Origin: Candidatus Pantoea carbekii
GTDB taxonomy: Bacteria > Pseudomonadota > Gammaproteobacteria > Enterobacterales > Enterobacteriaceae
DNA length: 64,000 nucleotides
Assembly: GCF_000971765.1 (NCBI RefSeq)
Contig: NZ_CP010907.1
Span: 496,001-560,000 of the forward strand
Direction: 5' to 3'
The notes under the pieces were generated by a model. That model saw only the letters and a program-made list of their open reading frames with translations, did no database searches and was not told where the DNA came from. Shown piece after piece: positions 32,253-42,930 of the stretch. The position numbers and the translations under genes were made by a program. Positions within the stretch are counted from its first letter, which is position 1; each line of letters starts with the position of its first letter.

Positions 32253-33235
32253 ATGAGTAGATCTGACATACTATATACTTTCGCACATACTGCACAATCA
32301 TTTTATGCTTTAGTAGCATCTAATAGAGATAGACTACGACTAGTACAGGAACGTGAATTTATACATAGTATGTTATGATAATAGGCTGAGCTATATATGG
32401 TAATAATTACTCTTGTCTAAATGCAGCACTGCAATTATCATTAACAAAATGTGCATATAATGTTTGAAGGTATTACATCCATGAGCAGTATCTTTAAGCT
32501 GTAAGTTTTTTACAATCACACTGAAATGTTTGAAAGCAGTATTTCTTTATAACTGTGATTCAATTGCATTTGAAGTGTCTATAAAAATTATATTATAACA
32601 TTTGGTTATCAAGATTTTGTAAATGAAATAGAAATATTTGACATTCAGATCTTCAGATATAATAGTTATTCTGTTTCAGCAGTATAAATCAGTAATTTTA
32701 AAAATCTATGCATAACCATTGCTGTTATGTACCTGAATATTGTTTTGTCAACACATTACAAACGGTGCATTCAATGACATGTGGAATGAGAACAACTTTT
32801 CTTATTTAGGCGAAGAGTACTATTTTAGTAGCAGTATACTCTTTCTTAGAGCCGATTGTATAAAAGGCCAAATTGCTACTGTTCTATGATTTACATGATT
32901 TAAAATTAGCGCGAGCACGCTGCTATCATTGTAGTTTTTAATGATTATCAACAAAATAACACTAGCTTTATTTGAAATTATAGTAACACATCAGAGTTTT
33001 ATCAATAATCCTCTAGTGTGTTTCAGAAATCATAGAAACCTAACCATTATTAATGAAGCATATTATTTAAAATCAGTTTTTCGCATTGAACATCAATTTT
33101 ACAATGATTTTGATTGATTGCATTGCGTAACCATTCTTCAGTTTAAAACATATGCGAATTAACTTCAATCTATCTTACTGTAAAGAAAAATGACCTTGTA
33201 TTAAAACATTTTTTATAGAATTTCATTTATGAATT
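32253..33235 (+). pseudogene. bioA: decayed bioA (DAPA aminotransferase)
   Basis: BioA makes 7,8-diaminopelargonate in biotin synthesis. Plus-strand segments line up in order with the family: DRLRLVQEREFIHSM (LRLADGREFIDGM) from the open stretch 32253-32378, followed by three stops at the SWW positions and then AELY. HIMFEGIT (HVMFGGIT) lies at 32454-32477, VFLYNCDSIAFEVSIKIIL (VFLADSGSVAVEVAMKMAL) near 32539, PEYCFVNTLQT (PENLFAPAPQS) from 32732, and LEPIV then a stop (IEPIVQ) at 32846-32863. At least one frameshift and many stops. A terminator hairpin follows at 33241. Clear fossil. Confidence 0.82.
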
Positions 33236-33240
33236 AATCA

Positions 33241-33264
33241 GTTAGGTAAATTTATTTACCTAAC
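33241..33264 (+). terminator. bioA: orphan bioA terminator
   Basis: Perfect 10-base arms GTTAGGTAAA / TTTACCTAAC with a 4-base loop, placed just where the decayed bioA frame should end. No strong T-run follows, so function is uncertain. Confidence 0.5.
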
Positions 33265-33449
33265 ATGATGATCTTAATTTCATTACTGTTCTTGAATGAA
33301 ATTACAGAATTAACTAAAATTGTATCGAAGATCACTGGTTAATATTAAAAACATGTTCAATGCCAAATTTTAATTATATAAACATATACATTTTACTGCG
33401 ATTTATGATAATATTAAGTATATAGTTTTTGTTGTAAAAGGTAGATAGA

Positions 33450-33926
33450 ATGATTTTATTTAGCAATGACTTCAATGATGGGGAAAAAATGCCAGAACGG
33501 CACGTCTTTAAAGGCATGGGCTACACAGGTCAAAATGTATCACCTCATTTGGCATGGAATCATGTTCCAATAAATACTCAAAGTTTTGTTGTAACTTGTT
33601 ATGATCCTGATGCACCAACAGGTTGTGGTTGGTGGCACTGGATAGTAGCAAATATTCCCTGTAAAATTAATTTTTTATTACAAAATTGCAGTTCTAACTC
33701 ATCTCTTCTTCCAAAGGGTGCTATCCAAACACGAACTGATTTTGGACAGTCGAGATACGATGGTGCTGCGCCACCAAAAGGTGAATCACATCGTTATATT
33801 TTTACCGTACATGCATTAAATGTAGATAAAATAGCGGTAGACAATAACTCTAGTGGAGCAATGGTTGCTTTCAATGTACACTTCAATAAATTGGAAAGTG
33901 CGTCTATTACTGTAATTTATCCTTAA
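33450..33926 (+). CDS. ybhB: YbhB, Raf-kinase-inhibitor-like (PEBP) protein
   Basis: Phosphatidylethanolamine-binding-protein family member, cytoplasmic, biochemical role not established. The 158-residue frame has CYDPDAPTGCGWWHWIVANI, the DYDGAAPP-type RYDGAAPPKGESHRYIFTVH and GAMVAFNVHF, and equals E. coli YbhB in length. AGG lies upstream of the ATG. It converges on pgl with only 12 bases between the stops. Confidence 0.95.
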   Translation: MILFSNDFNDGEKMPERHVFKGMGYTGQNVSPHLAWNHVPINTQSFVVTCYDPDAPTGCGWWHWIVANIPCKINFLLQNCSSNSSLLPKGAIQTRTDFGQSRYDGAAPPKGESHRYIFTVHALNVDKIAVDNNSSGAMVAFNVHFNKLESASITVIYP

Positions 33927-33938
33927 AGATATAAATAT

Positions 33939-34946
33939 TTACTGTAACAAGTTATTTTTTAGTTCATGTATAACAATCCACATTGGTCCTTTTCCTACAA
34001 AGTAACGCATTATCGGAGTGAGTAAACCACATTTCTTAATTTTGTATACTTGAACATGGTTCGATTTCTGTCCCGCTAATAAGAGATACTGTCCTGTTTT
34101 ATCAATGTTAAAACCACGAGGTTGCATTTCTGTTAATTGTAAACCAATTATTACTAACATTGCTCCATCTTTGAGAATGCGAAATGTAGTAATAATATTG
34201 TTAGTACGATCACAAGTATAAAGAAATTTTCCGTTTGGAGTAATATGTATATCTGATGCCCAACAAATATGAAAGTTTTTTGGCATCATATCTATTCTCT
34301 GTATACATTCAACGTATTTATCTAAATTATTTACACGCCATACAGTTACCGTGCTATCTAATTCATGTATGCAATAAACATAATTACCGTTTGGATGGAA
34401 AACTATATGACGTGGACCAGAACCTTTTATTGCACTTAAATATTTTTGTTTTTCCGATAGCAACATACCATTTGAATTTAATTGAAACATGTAAATTCGA
34501 TCTTCCTTAAGTGCTGGGACAAACAACTTTTGATTAGTAGGATTAATTTGCACTGAATGGCATCCTAGTAAATTTCTAATTACTTGAATGGGTAATTGTG
34601 GTAATCCATTATGATCAATAGGATTAACACTAAGACAGCAATCATTATAAGAACTACAAAATAAATATTTTCCTTGACGATCGGTAGAAATATATGTTGG
34701 ACTTCCTGGCAATGCTGCCTCACTAACTAAGCTCAAAGTTCCATCATCCGCAATACGGTAAGTTAATACGCAAAAATTTGGACGCATACCCATATATAAA
34801 AAATCTTTCGTTGGACTTACTACCATTGGTTGTATTTGACCATTAAAATTTAATATTTGTAATAATATTAATGTTCCATCTTTATGTAATGTCCAGGCAT
34901 ATACTTGATTGCTCTCCGGACTAGCAATATATACGACTTGCTTCAT
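33939..34946 (-). CDS. pgl: 6-phosphogluconolactonase
   Basis: YbhE-type lactonase of the oxidative pentose phosphate pathway, hydrolysing 6-phosphogluconolactone in the cytoplasm. The 335-residue frame folds as a seven-bladed propeller; repeated blade motifs include YIASPESNQVYAW, GCHSVQINPTNQKLFVPAL, GPRHIVFHPNGNYVYCIHE and ASDIHITPNGKFLYTCDR. Divergent from gpmA; the gal and mod genes that separate them in E. coli are gone. Confidence 0.95.
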   Translation of the reverse strand: MKQVVYIASPESNQVYAWTLHKDGTLILLQILNFNGQIQPMVVSPTKDFLYMGMRPNFCVLTYRIADDGTLSLVSEAALPGSPTYISTDRQGKYLFCSSYNDCCLSVNPIDHNGLPQLPIQVIRNLLGCHSVQINPTNQKLFVPALKEDRIYMFQLNSNGMLLSEKQKYLSAIKGSGPRHIVFHPNGNYVYCIHELDSTVTVWRVNNLDKYVECIQRIDMMPKNFHICWASDIHITPNGKFLYTCDRTNNIITTFRILKDGAMLVIIGLQLTEMQPRGFNIDKTGQYLLLAGQKSNHVQVYKIKKCGLLTPIMRYFVGKGPMWIVIHELKNNLLQ

Positions 34947-35075
34947 GCATTTTCCTTACATTTTATTTTTTTCTTTATAGATAGATACAACATGAACATA
35001 ACAAGGATATAATGTATTCTAAATAGTAAATTTTATTATTTGTATGTTAATTATTTAATAATATGGAGTATATAC

Positions 35076-35780
35076 ATGTCTATAAATAAACTGGTTATTG
35101 TGAGGCACGGTGAAAGCTGTTGGAATAAAGAAGGACGCTTTACTGGATGGCATGATGTAGATCTATCTGATAAAGGTTGTATTGAAGCTAAAAATGTTGG
35201 TAATTTGCTTAAAAAGGAAGGCATGCATTTTCATTATGCTTATACTTCTGTTCTTAAACGCGCTATTCATACTTTATGGAATATATTATACGAACTAGAT
35301 CAGACCTGGATACCGGTTGAGAAAACTTGGCGTTTAAATGAACGTCACTATGGCGCGCTACAAGGTTTAAATAAAGCAGACACAATTGCTAAATATGGAG
35401 AAAATCAGGTAAAAAGATGGCGCCGTAGCTTTCATTGTGTACCTCCCCATATGGATCGAAATGATGACTGTTTTCCAAAATATGATATTCGTTATCAAAG
35501 ACTAACCGATACAGAATTACCAACTTCAGAAAGTCTAGCTATGACTGTTGATCGAATCATTCCATTATGGAATGGTAGCATTTTACCACGTATTAAACAA
35601 GGTGAACAGGTAATCATTGTTGCACATGGTAATTCATTGCGCGCATTGATAAAATATATCAGTAATATCAGCGAAACGGATATCGTACAATTGGATATTC
35701 CAACCGGCATGCCATGGATTTATGAATTTGATGAAAATTTTAAACCAATTACACATTACTATTTACAGGATAATAAATAA
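35076..35780 (+). CDS. gpmA: 2,3-bisphosphoglycerate-dependent phosphoglycerate mutase
   Basis: Glycolytic enzyme interconverting 3- and 2-phosphoglycerate. It starts [14 protein letters not shown] with the phosphorylated histidine in RHGE, followed by NRFTGW-type [24 protein letters not shown] and the second histidine in [10 protein letters not shown]. The open frame extends to 35040, but the ATG at 35076 with GGAG upstream fits the family. The lysine/alanine-rich C-terminal tail of E. coli GpmA is missing (234 versus 250 residues). Confidence 0.96.
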   Translation: MSINKLVIVRHGESCWNKEGRFTGWHDVDLSDKGCIEAKNVGNLLKKEGMHFHYAYTSVLKRAIHTLWNILYELDQTWIPVEKTWRLNERHYGALQGLNKADTIAKYGENQVKRWRRSFHCVPPHMDRNDDCFPKYDIRYQRLTDTELPTSESLAMTVDRIIPLWNGSILPRIKQGEQVIIVAHGNSLRALIKYISNISETDIVQLDIPTGMPWIYEFDENFKPITHYYLQDNK

Positions 35781-36061
35781 ATATTATTAATAATAATAGT
35801 ATTGATATATTAATATTACGGAATTAAATTAAAATACAATAACTTATATTTATTATGATTTAATCATTTTTATAAAACGACAGAATTCTCGTCTATATTT
35901 TTAGTTACCCTTTTTGTGCAAGCATATTACATTAATACGTATAAAATATTAATTTTTTCTTAATAATGTAAATTTATTATTGCGAGGTCTTTAAAAGAAC
36001 ATCAACATTAATTCATAACTAATGATAAATAAATTTTGAATTTTATTAAATTATAGTGTTA

Positions 36062-37108
36062 TTACCTCATTGTTAATGATTGTGTGAAAGAGAGCATGCG
36101 ATTTAGGGGTAGTAATGCTGCCTTGCATAATGCTGCATCAACATGAACTTCATGTGCATTGCCACCATGTTCCAATCCATTTGCCATATCTTTTAAATTA
36201 TTCATAGCCATCCAGGGGCAGTGCGCACAACTGCGGCAAGTAGCTCCTTCTCCCATGGTAGGTGCTGCTAGCAATTTTTTATCTGGTACTACCTTCTGCA
36301 TTTTGTAAAAAATACCTTGATCAGTGGCTATAATAAGTTGTGGATGGGACAAAGATTTTGCTGCTTGAATTAGTTGGCTAGTAGATCCTACTATGTTTGC
36401 AAGATCAATAATACCTTGTGGTGATTCTGGGTGCGCTAAAACGGCTGCTTTTGGATACAGTTTTTTCATGCGTTTCAATGCTTGGATTTTAAATTCTTCA
36501 TGTACAATGCATGCTCCCTGCCAAGACAATATGTCTGCTCCTGTTTTTTTTTGAATATAATTGCCAAGATGACGATCTGGTGCCCATATAATCTTTTTTC
36601 CAATACTATCAAGATACTCGATTAATTTAACAGCAATGCTAGATGTAACTATCCAATCAGCACGTCCCTTGACAGCTACTGAAGTATTAGCATAAACCAC
36701 TACAGTGCGATCGGCATGCATATCACAAAATCGACTAAATTCATTGATTGGACAACCTAAATCAAGGGAACATTCAGCATTTAAAGTTGACATTAGAACG
36801 GTTTTTTCGGGACTAAGTATTTTTGCTGTTTCGCCCATGAAACGTACGCCTGCTACCAATAGGTTAGGAGCCGAATGCATACTACCGAAACGTGCCATTT
36901 CCAAAGAATCTGCAACACATCCACCAGTTTCTTCAGCTAATGATTGAATATCGGGATCAGTGTAGTAGTGAGCTATAATTACGGCATTTTTCTTTTTTAA
37001 TAGTACTTTAATTTTATTGCGCCAGTAAGCTTTCTCTTCTGTGCTAATAGATATTGGTTTTGGTGGAAAGTGACGATTTATACTTTTAAAATCGAAAGTC
37101 AAGTTCAT
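36062..37108 (-). CDS. nadA: quinolinate synthase A
   Basis: Iron-sulfur enzyme that condenses iminoaspartate with dihydroxyacetone phosphate to quinolinate for NAD synthesis. The 348-residue frame contains the [4Fe-4S] ligand regions: [26 protein letters not shown] and [13 protein letters not shown], plus [12 protein letters not shown] near the start. Its partner nadB is not in the window. pnuC, next in E. coli, is lost. Probably the genome still makes NAD from aspartate. Confidence 0.96.
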   Translation of the reverse strand: MNLTFDFKSINRHFPPKPISISTEEKAYWRNKIKVLLKKKNAVIIAHYYTDPDIQSLAEETGGCVADSLEMARFGSMHSAPNLLVAGVRFMGETAKILSPEKTVLMSTLNAECSLDLGCPINEFSRFCDMHADRTVVVYANTSVAVKGRADWIVTSSIAVKLIEYLDSIGKKIIWAPDRHLGNYIQKKTGADILSWQGACIVHEEFKIQALKRMKKLYPKAAVLAHPESPQGIIDLANIVGSTSQLIQAAKSLSHPQLIIATDQGIFYKMQKVVPDKKLLAAPTMGEGATCRSCAHCPWMAMNNLKDMANGLEHGGNAHEVHVDAALCKAALLPLNRMLSFTQSLTMR

Positions 37109-37804
37109 GAGACAGCTCTCGTTGTATTATTGCAAATATTATTCAATTAAAAAATAAAGTAGTACAAAAACAATCATATTACCTTAAAGCTAAAATAAAA
37201 TATCTAAATCATCTAAACATATTTTTTTATTTTAAACATTATATTCAATGTTTCGTCAAACCTTATTGATTTTTAATTTAATTATTAAAACTATTCTGGT
37301 AAATTGTATACATTAACATTAATTAAATTTAAAAATTAAAGTTAAATCATTACACTAAAATTCTTTAAAGAATAAATAATGATATTTTTATCAGAAAGAT
37401 AAATTCTATTATGCAAAGCATAATAGAATTTGTTAACATTTTAAATATTAGTAATTAATACATTAAATGAAATTAATTTTACCAATTCTTATCTGAATAA
37501 TATTTCAAATTTTTTCTAAAAAAATAAAAAAATTTTTTTAATATAAACAGTAATATTTTTTTTGTTAGTAAAAAGAGCTGTAAGTAAAATTTACGCAAAT
37601 TTCTTTTTAAAGAGAGAACTCAACTAGATTGCTGTTTATTTACAATAAATAATAAAGTAAATTTATAAACTCACTGAATGTTATTCAGAAACTTAGGTTA
37701 AATAAAGGGAAGGATTACAAGTTAGATAATAATAATTAGTAATACTATTTATATACAATAGTAACGTTTCTATAACTACCTATACATTTTTAATAATGCA
37801 ATAG
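37109..37804. other. gap between nadA and tRNA-Lys
   Basis: About 700 bases. E. coli has a run of lysine and valine tRNA genes before nadA; only one remains at the far end. A 14-bp hairpin (37401-37431) is the only clear structure. Confidence 0.45.
37401..37431. terminator. 14-bp perfect hairpin upstream of nadA
   Basis: AAATTCTATTATGC, a 3-base loop and GCATAATAGAATTT. It may terminate the tRNA transcript or be a leftover of the lost tRNA cluster. On the minus strand a T-rich ATCTTTCT follows. Confidence 0.5.
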
Positions 37805-37877
37805 TGGGTCGTGCAGGATTCGAACCTGCGACCAATTGATTAAAAGTCAACTGCTCTACCAACTGAGCTAACGACCC
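37805..37877 (-). tRNA. tRNA-Lys (anticodon UUU)
   Basis: The minus strand gives a complete cloverleaf: acceptor GGGTCGT / ACGACCC, D-arm AGCTCAGTTGGTAGAGC, anticodon loop CTTTTAA and T-arm with GGTTCGAATCC. It is nearly identical to E. coli tRNA-Lys. The three bases after the discriminator A are CTA rather than CCA, so the tail is not encoded correctly and must be added by tRNA nucleotidyltransferase. In E. coli it belongs to a seven-gene Lys/Val cluster between nadA and cpoB; only this one remains. Confidence 0.97.
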
Positions 37878-38030
37878 TTTTTAAGAAACTATACTAGTTT
37901 AGTTGAATTATTCACCAACTACAATATAAACTATAGGATACGAATTTGATCACTTTCATGCAACCTTTATTTTTATATTTTTTTAAGTTTAGGTAAAATT
38001 GAATTACGTAAATCAATTCATATGATCGTT

Positions 38031-38858
38031 CTATCCCTCTTTTTCGTATATTATGCATAATCTATCAAGAGATTTATAGGATAACTTAGCGAATTCGCTC
38101 TTAGGAAATCTTTTAATGACTTCCTGACATGCTGCCTTAGCTTTTTGAGTATCTTGCTTATGTTGCTTTATTAAAGCAATATTAAATACACATTCACAAA
38201 CCTTAGAAGATTTAGGATATTTTTTTATTACTATAGTAGAAAAATAATAATCGGAATCTTCGTTATGACCTTTATTGAACAACAATTGACCGAGCTAATA
38301 ATTTGAATCTGCCTGATAAGCAGAATGCGGATAATTTTTAATCCATTTCTTTAAATAATCAATTGTATCCTCATATTATTTTTTATTCACAATCCGATTA
38401 ATAGCTGTATCATAACGACTGCTTGCACTATTAATTTTTAATAATGAATCCATAGTACGATTATTACTACAAACTAAGTCTTTAGTCTTTTCTATTATCA
38501 GGTTTCTATTATCTTGACCAGGTCTTTGATCCATTTTACTAGTAAGATTATTTAAAGTATTTATTTGTTGGCAGATTCTTTTTTGCTGAATAATGATTTG
38601 ATTTAGTTCATAACGATTTTGTTGGATTTCTTCACGTAATATCTCGATATCACTTCCATTTTTAATACTTTTTTGATGTAATTTCTGTAACAACGAAGTT
38701 GCTGAATCAAAAACATGTTCAAGAATATTAAGACGTTGCTTAATTGAGTCTCTATCAATATTACTCTCTATTGCTTGAGCTCTAGTATTGCCAAAAATTA
38801 ATATAACAATCATCAAAAATAATCTTAAAAAATTCAGTCTAACATCATGATTAAACAT
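38031..38858 (-). pseudogene. cpoB: cpoB (ybgF) with two nonsense codons
   Basis: CpoB is the periplasmic TPR protein that coordinates PBP1B with Tol-Pal during constriction. The frame is open end to end apart from TAA at 38376-38378 and TAG at 38295-38297. The N-terminal half has a signal peptide ending TRAQA and the coiled coil with EIQQNRYELNQI. The first stop stands just before YEDTIDYLKKWIKNYPHSAY, and the second replaces W in the family NYWLGQL (here NY*LGQLLFNKG). TPR repeats then continue to the end. No frameshift. Very recent pseudogene, or two short products. Confidence 0.9.
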
Positions 38859-38871
38859 ATAATACTCGTTA

Positions 38872-39380
38872 TTAAATGATTACAGAACGTCGATTTTTAG
38901 TATTTATTTGATCATGCAGGCATATTACAGCAGATCTTTATTTCCCATATGATACTACAGATATTTAATCGCTAATTAACCTTAACTCTATCTATATATC
39001 TGAACTATATTAATACGTTAACTCTATTAGCATGCAACTTAAAGTAAGCATATTTAAATACCGCATTCATATGTATGAGAATAATATCTTTATAAAATGA
39101 ATTGTTACGCACTAAAAGTACATGTCTATAGAATTTTAGGGTAATTAGATTGTAGATCATATTTGTTCAGACCGAAATAAATAATATTTTTTTGCATTTT
39201 ATTAAAAAGTATTTTTTACTGAAGAACAGCATTATTATTCTGAGAAAAAGCACAATTGTAAATACCTGCATGGAGATGCATTTTAATTTAATCAATTCTA
39301 CTACTCTTAATTTGAACTATAAACCCTCAGTTAATAAACTGTATGGCTACTATTATAGTCCTTAATATTTGTTTATTTAT
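38872..39380 (-). pseudogene. pal: decayed pal (peptidoglycan-associated lipoprotein)
   Basis: Minus-strand reading gives MQKNIIYFGLNKYDLQSNY starting near 39196, matching Pal QQNNIVYFDLDKYDIRSDF. RNNSFYKDIILIH follows RSNPSYKVTVEGH, HANRVNVLI follows RRANAVKMYL, and ISVVSYGK then a stop and HDQINTKNRRSVII match ISIVSYGKEK...HDEAAYSKNRRAVLVY, ending at TAA 38872. These are in order, with a few stops and frameshifts. The lipoprotein N-terminus was not resolved. Sits directly before cpoB as in E. coli. Confidence 0.85.
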
Positions 39381-39390
39381 ATATTTTACC

Positions 39391-40600
39391 CTATTCATTG
39401 TGAATATAGCGACTAAACAAGAAATTTAACATCTTGTATATTGTAAGCAATAAATACTTGAAACTCCCCCATTCGTTGAAAAAATTTAAAATAGACATTA
39501 TTTTTCGTATCGCTATAAATTACCATTAATATTAGCAGAAAGACTTGGAGTCTTATTTTAAAGAGTGTCATTTACTCTTTGAATTAATACTGTTTGTAGA
39601 TTTTTTTTAAAAAAATCTTAAATCTTTTTTTATGTCAATTATCATCATGATTTTCGATATCAACAAAAATTAGTATCTTGATTTTCTTATTTAACTAAAT
39701 ACATTAAAATACAACCACAATAATTAATGATATAACTTTGAAGTGCATAAGATCGATCAAAAATATATACCAAAAATTACTATTATGCACTAAGAGGATT
39801 AGTACTATTTATTGTATAACCTTTAATAAGTTGATGCATCTGATCTGAAATTAAAGATATGGTATATATATTTAAACTACTAGTGTTCGATAGTACTAAT
39901 CATAATTTACGACTCTGTAGTTAAAATACTGCTTTACTATGTATGTATAACAAAGGAGATTAAAAACCTGAGGTATTGAATTGTCAATTAATGTTTCTAT
40001 TACTTACTAATATTAATGCAAATTTTTTCATTTAAAGGTAAGTATGGTAATCTTTTTAATATCCGTAGATCAATCTGAGACAATATGGTGGGTTTTATAG
40101 AATAATGAATTATGTAGATTTTCACTATCATAATCGATAACGCAATTCATACGGTAACGTTTTGAGTATTATTTGTTTTACTATATCAACCATAGGTATG
40201 CACGCATGATGCTAGTTCAATATCTATTCATTTTTCAAATACTTCATTGTTAATAGTATTATGCAGATACTAAAATCATTTCTCGGTGATTTTAATAGAT
40301 ATTTAGTATCAATATATTGCTTCTATTAATACCAATATTTATTAATTTATAATAAACTTTACACAATGACTTGAATCAGGACTATTTATAAAAACTTAAT
40401 TCATTCTAAACAGTAGGTGTGATCATGTGCTTTTTTATTCGGTTTTTTGGTACATTACTAATATTGATTGTACAAAATTTGTTAAATCATATAATTTATT
40501 TGAAATAATATTTGAGATATTTTGTATATTGCTTCATTGGATTATCGACTGAAATGATACTACAGCAATTAAAAGATTTGCATGTGTACTTTTCATAATT
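39391..40600 (-). pseudogene. tolB: decayed tolB
   Basis: TolB is the periplasmic propeller of Tol-Pal. The last third is readable on the minus strand. NQDTNF near 39675 follows NQDADV, and SKIMMIIDIKKRFKIFLKKN from 39657 follows GKFMVMVSSNGGQQHIAKQD. Then VNDTL*NKTPSLSANING follows STFLDETPSLAPNG, IFSTNG follows LVSTDG, and NFLFSRYI follows KFPAWSPYL, ending at TAG 39391. Upstream parts are not resolved and the right end is a guess. tolA, tolR and tolQ were not recognised and are probably deleted. Confidence 0.78.
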
Positions 40601-41220
40601 ACGTACAAGCCATAATAAAACAATAACTCAAAATCACATAGGAGCATCTACTTGATTCATTCTTTGGTTTGTATTCCACACTATAATGATAGAAAATTTT
40701 AATAAGTAATTATACAATCTAATAATCATAATCTAGTTGAATTTATTTTACTTTACCTAGAAAGCATTAGTGCATTACCAAAAAAATTTTCACTTTTTAT
40801 AAAGCTAGTTTTGGAATTTTAATTTCTTAGCCATTGCAATAACAAAGTGTATTCATTATATTGAATGCTGCATTTCTTTTTCTAGTTTTATTTTCATAAA
40901 ATAGAAAATATTCAGATAACTTGCTATGTAAATTACAGTTCTTACTTCGATAAACATCCGTATTATAGAGTTGTTATTGAATTGTGATAGCAATTTTTCT
41001 AAGCTAAGAACTCATTGAGATTGCATTAAGTATATAAGATTGATATTTATAATTTTTATTATAATATACCACTACCACTTAGTTACATGACATATTAATT
41101 TTTTTATCTTTAAAAAGGAGTTAAGTAAATTTTTACAGGTATGTTGACTCAAGATCATCCATAATTTGTTTAATATTTTACATTTTTTGTCTTCATTAAT
41201 GTTTTTTATAAACTATAAAC
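40600..41220 (-). pseudogene. cydB: probable remnant of cydB
   Basis: On the minus strand at 40872-40898 the frame reads YENKTRKRN, which matches CydB YRSKIEETRWRN with three residues missing. A weaker match to WLITA lies upstream near 40985. The distance to the end of the cydA remnant fits residues 100-120 of cydB. The C-terminal half is absent, since tolB remains begin too soon. CydB is the second subunit of cytochrome bd oxidase. Confidence 0.5.
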
Positions 41221-41289
41221 TTCAACTTTATTTTTTTGTTAATTGTGATCTCTAAAATTTACTGAATGTTTAGTTAGTCTTTTATTACT

Positions 41290-42930
41290 ACTACATATAA
41301 GTAATTTTTTGTTGAAAATTTTTAAAAATTAATTTTTAAAAATTGTGATTTTTTTATGTTTTCTGTTTTTTTCTTTTAATTACATAATACTTAATATTAT
41401 CTTACAATGAAACTTTCAATAGTTACCTTTTTAATGACCTACTACTCTATCAAAAATTATGATTACCCATTATTGTTTTAACTTATTAATTTTTATATTG
41501 AATTTATCATGATTTTTCTCAGAAATATGCATTCAGAAAACGATTAAAATAATATCAGTTTTTGAATTTTTTATAAGTTAGCTCCGTTATTAATCGATAG
41601 TTAATTACATGAATTTTATATAGTATATGAACTACTAGAATCATTTCATCGATCATATGGCATGATTTTTGTAACGGCAATCCAGCAGATAGGCATTTTA
41701 AATTATATCGCTAGTGTTTTATACGATATCTATTAATGACCAACCTCTACCATTCTATAGATATTATTTTAATAATTATAGCTAGATGACGATTTTTAAA
41801 ATCGGTATTTGATTTATGAGATTTTGGTAAATTCACTTTATACTGTGTGTAATATTTAGAATAATAGTTATAAATATCAATACAAGTATGCACAACTGCA
41901 TCGAGTAATAGCATTATATTAATTTTTCATGCAATATAATGATGCTACGTCTAAATATTCTCACTATTTTAAACCATCTTAATTTACTGCCATGTGATCT
42001 GCTTAATTTATAAGATTTAATGATAATATGAAAACAATTATACATTCTTCTACAAAATTGTAATAGCTTTATTGTGAGTTATCCACACGTTGTCTTAGAA
42101 AAGGATAACAGCTATAATGTCAACAATAACTTTGAATAAATTAATAGCAATAAAAATGTTTGTCGTCGAAATTAGGAACTGTTATTGACACTATAATATG
42201 TTTTACATCTAGCATAGAAAAAACTATGTGCAATAAATACGACACATCCTATGTTTTGCTAACAAACTAATATACCTTCTAATTTAAATAATGGCACTAA
42301 GAAAAGAAATGTAGTTTTCTAAAAATTTTAGTTGACAATTAACAATTATACGTATAACTCATCTCGTTAATTTTAGTTTTACTGACCTATTTCGATTAAC
42401 ATATTTAAGATGAATAAATTCTATAAAAACTAAGTATAATATTTTTTAGCACCACTGAGTTTATTTTAGCACTTGGCCTTTTTAATATGATGTAGATAAA
42501 TTAATTAGAGTAAATTTTACTTTTTTTCTAATTTTATTAATAGGTCAATGTGCATAAAACTAAAAATATTGACATAAGTAACTATTGAAACTTTATCACA
42601 AAATCAACTGACAATAATAAAATCAAAAGTCAAAATTGAGTTGTAGATGTATTATTCATGCTAACAATTACAATTTTTATTTCACTATCTGAAAGATTAA
42701 AAATTACTTTTGTTAATTATATTTCATCGAACAATGTTATCAACATCAGATGATAGATAAACTGGCTTTTGTCAGACTAGATATCCAAAATAGTCTATTC
42801 TCGTTAAGTTGATCTAAATAAATCAAAATATTAGATCATATTCAAAAAAAGATTTTCATTCAAGGTTTATCATTTCTGATGTTAGTACTTGGCAAAAGTA
42901 GTAATCATGCAAATCAAAAAATATAGGTAT
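41290..42930 (-). pseudogene. cydA: decayed cydA (cytochrome bd oxidase subunit I)
   Basis: Minus-strand segments align in order and spacing with CydA. LVC*QNIGCV then VFI near 42235-42300 follows FVHTVASGYV...MFI. RQTFLLLLIY near 42160 follows KRSFAIAASF. AVILF*D near 42095-42115 follows SVIVLGDE. RYRIKH*RY near 41725-41750 follows RNRIGEKKW, and MPICWIAV (WIAV at 41673-41684) follows IPLPWIAV, then PYDR follows EYGR. The heme ligands cannot all be checked. The gene lies downstream of sucD on the same strand, as cydAB does in E. coli. Ends are approximate. Confidence 0.72.

Noticed and set aside
32253-32378. A 41-codon open frame that first looked like a RimL-type acetyltransferase fragment
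   Set aside because: It aligns better with the BioA N-terminus, is followed in frame by stops at the conserved SWW and then AELY, and the rest of bioA lies downstream.
38295-38378. Stop-codon reassignment as an explanation for the cpoB stops
   Set aside because: The stops are TAA and TAG, both of which end other intact genes here (for example TAG in moeA and TAA in pal's neighbours and sdhD), so readthrough as a code change is not supported.
41590-41660. A segment reading YDR*NDSSSSY that resembled YbgC (YEDTDAGGVVY)
   Set aside because: It is in frame with and directly after MPICWIAV, which places it in CydA (EYGRQPW region).
42079-42087. A perfect DnaA-box consensus TTATCCACA, suggesting an origin or titration site
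   Set aside because: It is single, lies inside the cydA fossil, and has no cluster of boxes, 13-mers or origin genes around it. The near-match at 27349-27357 is also isolated.
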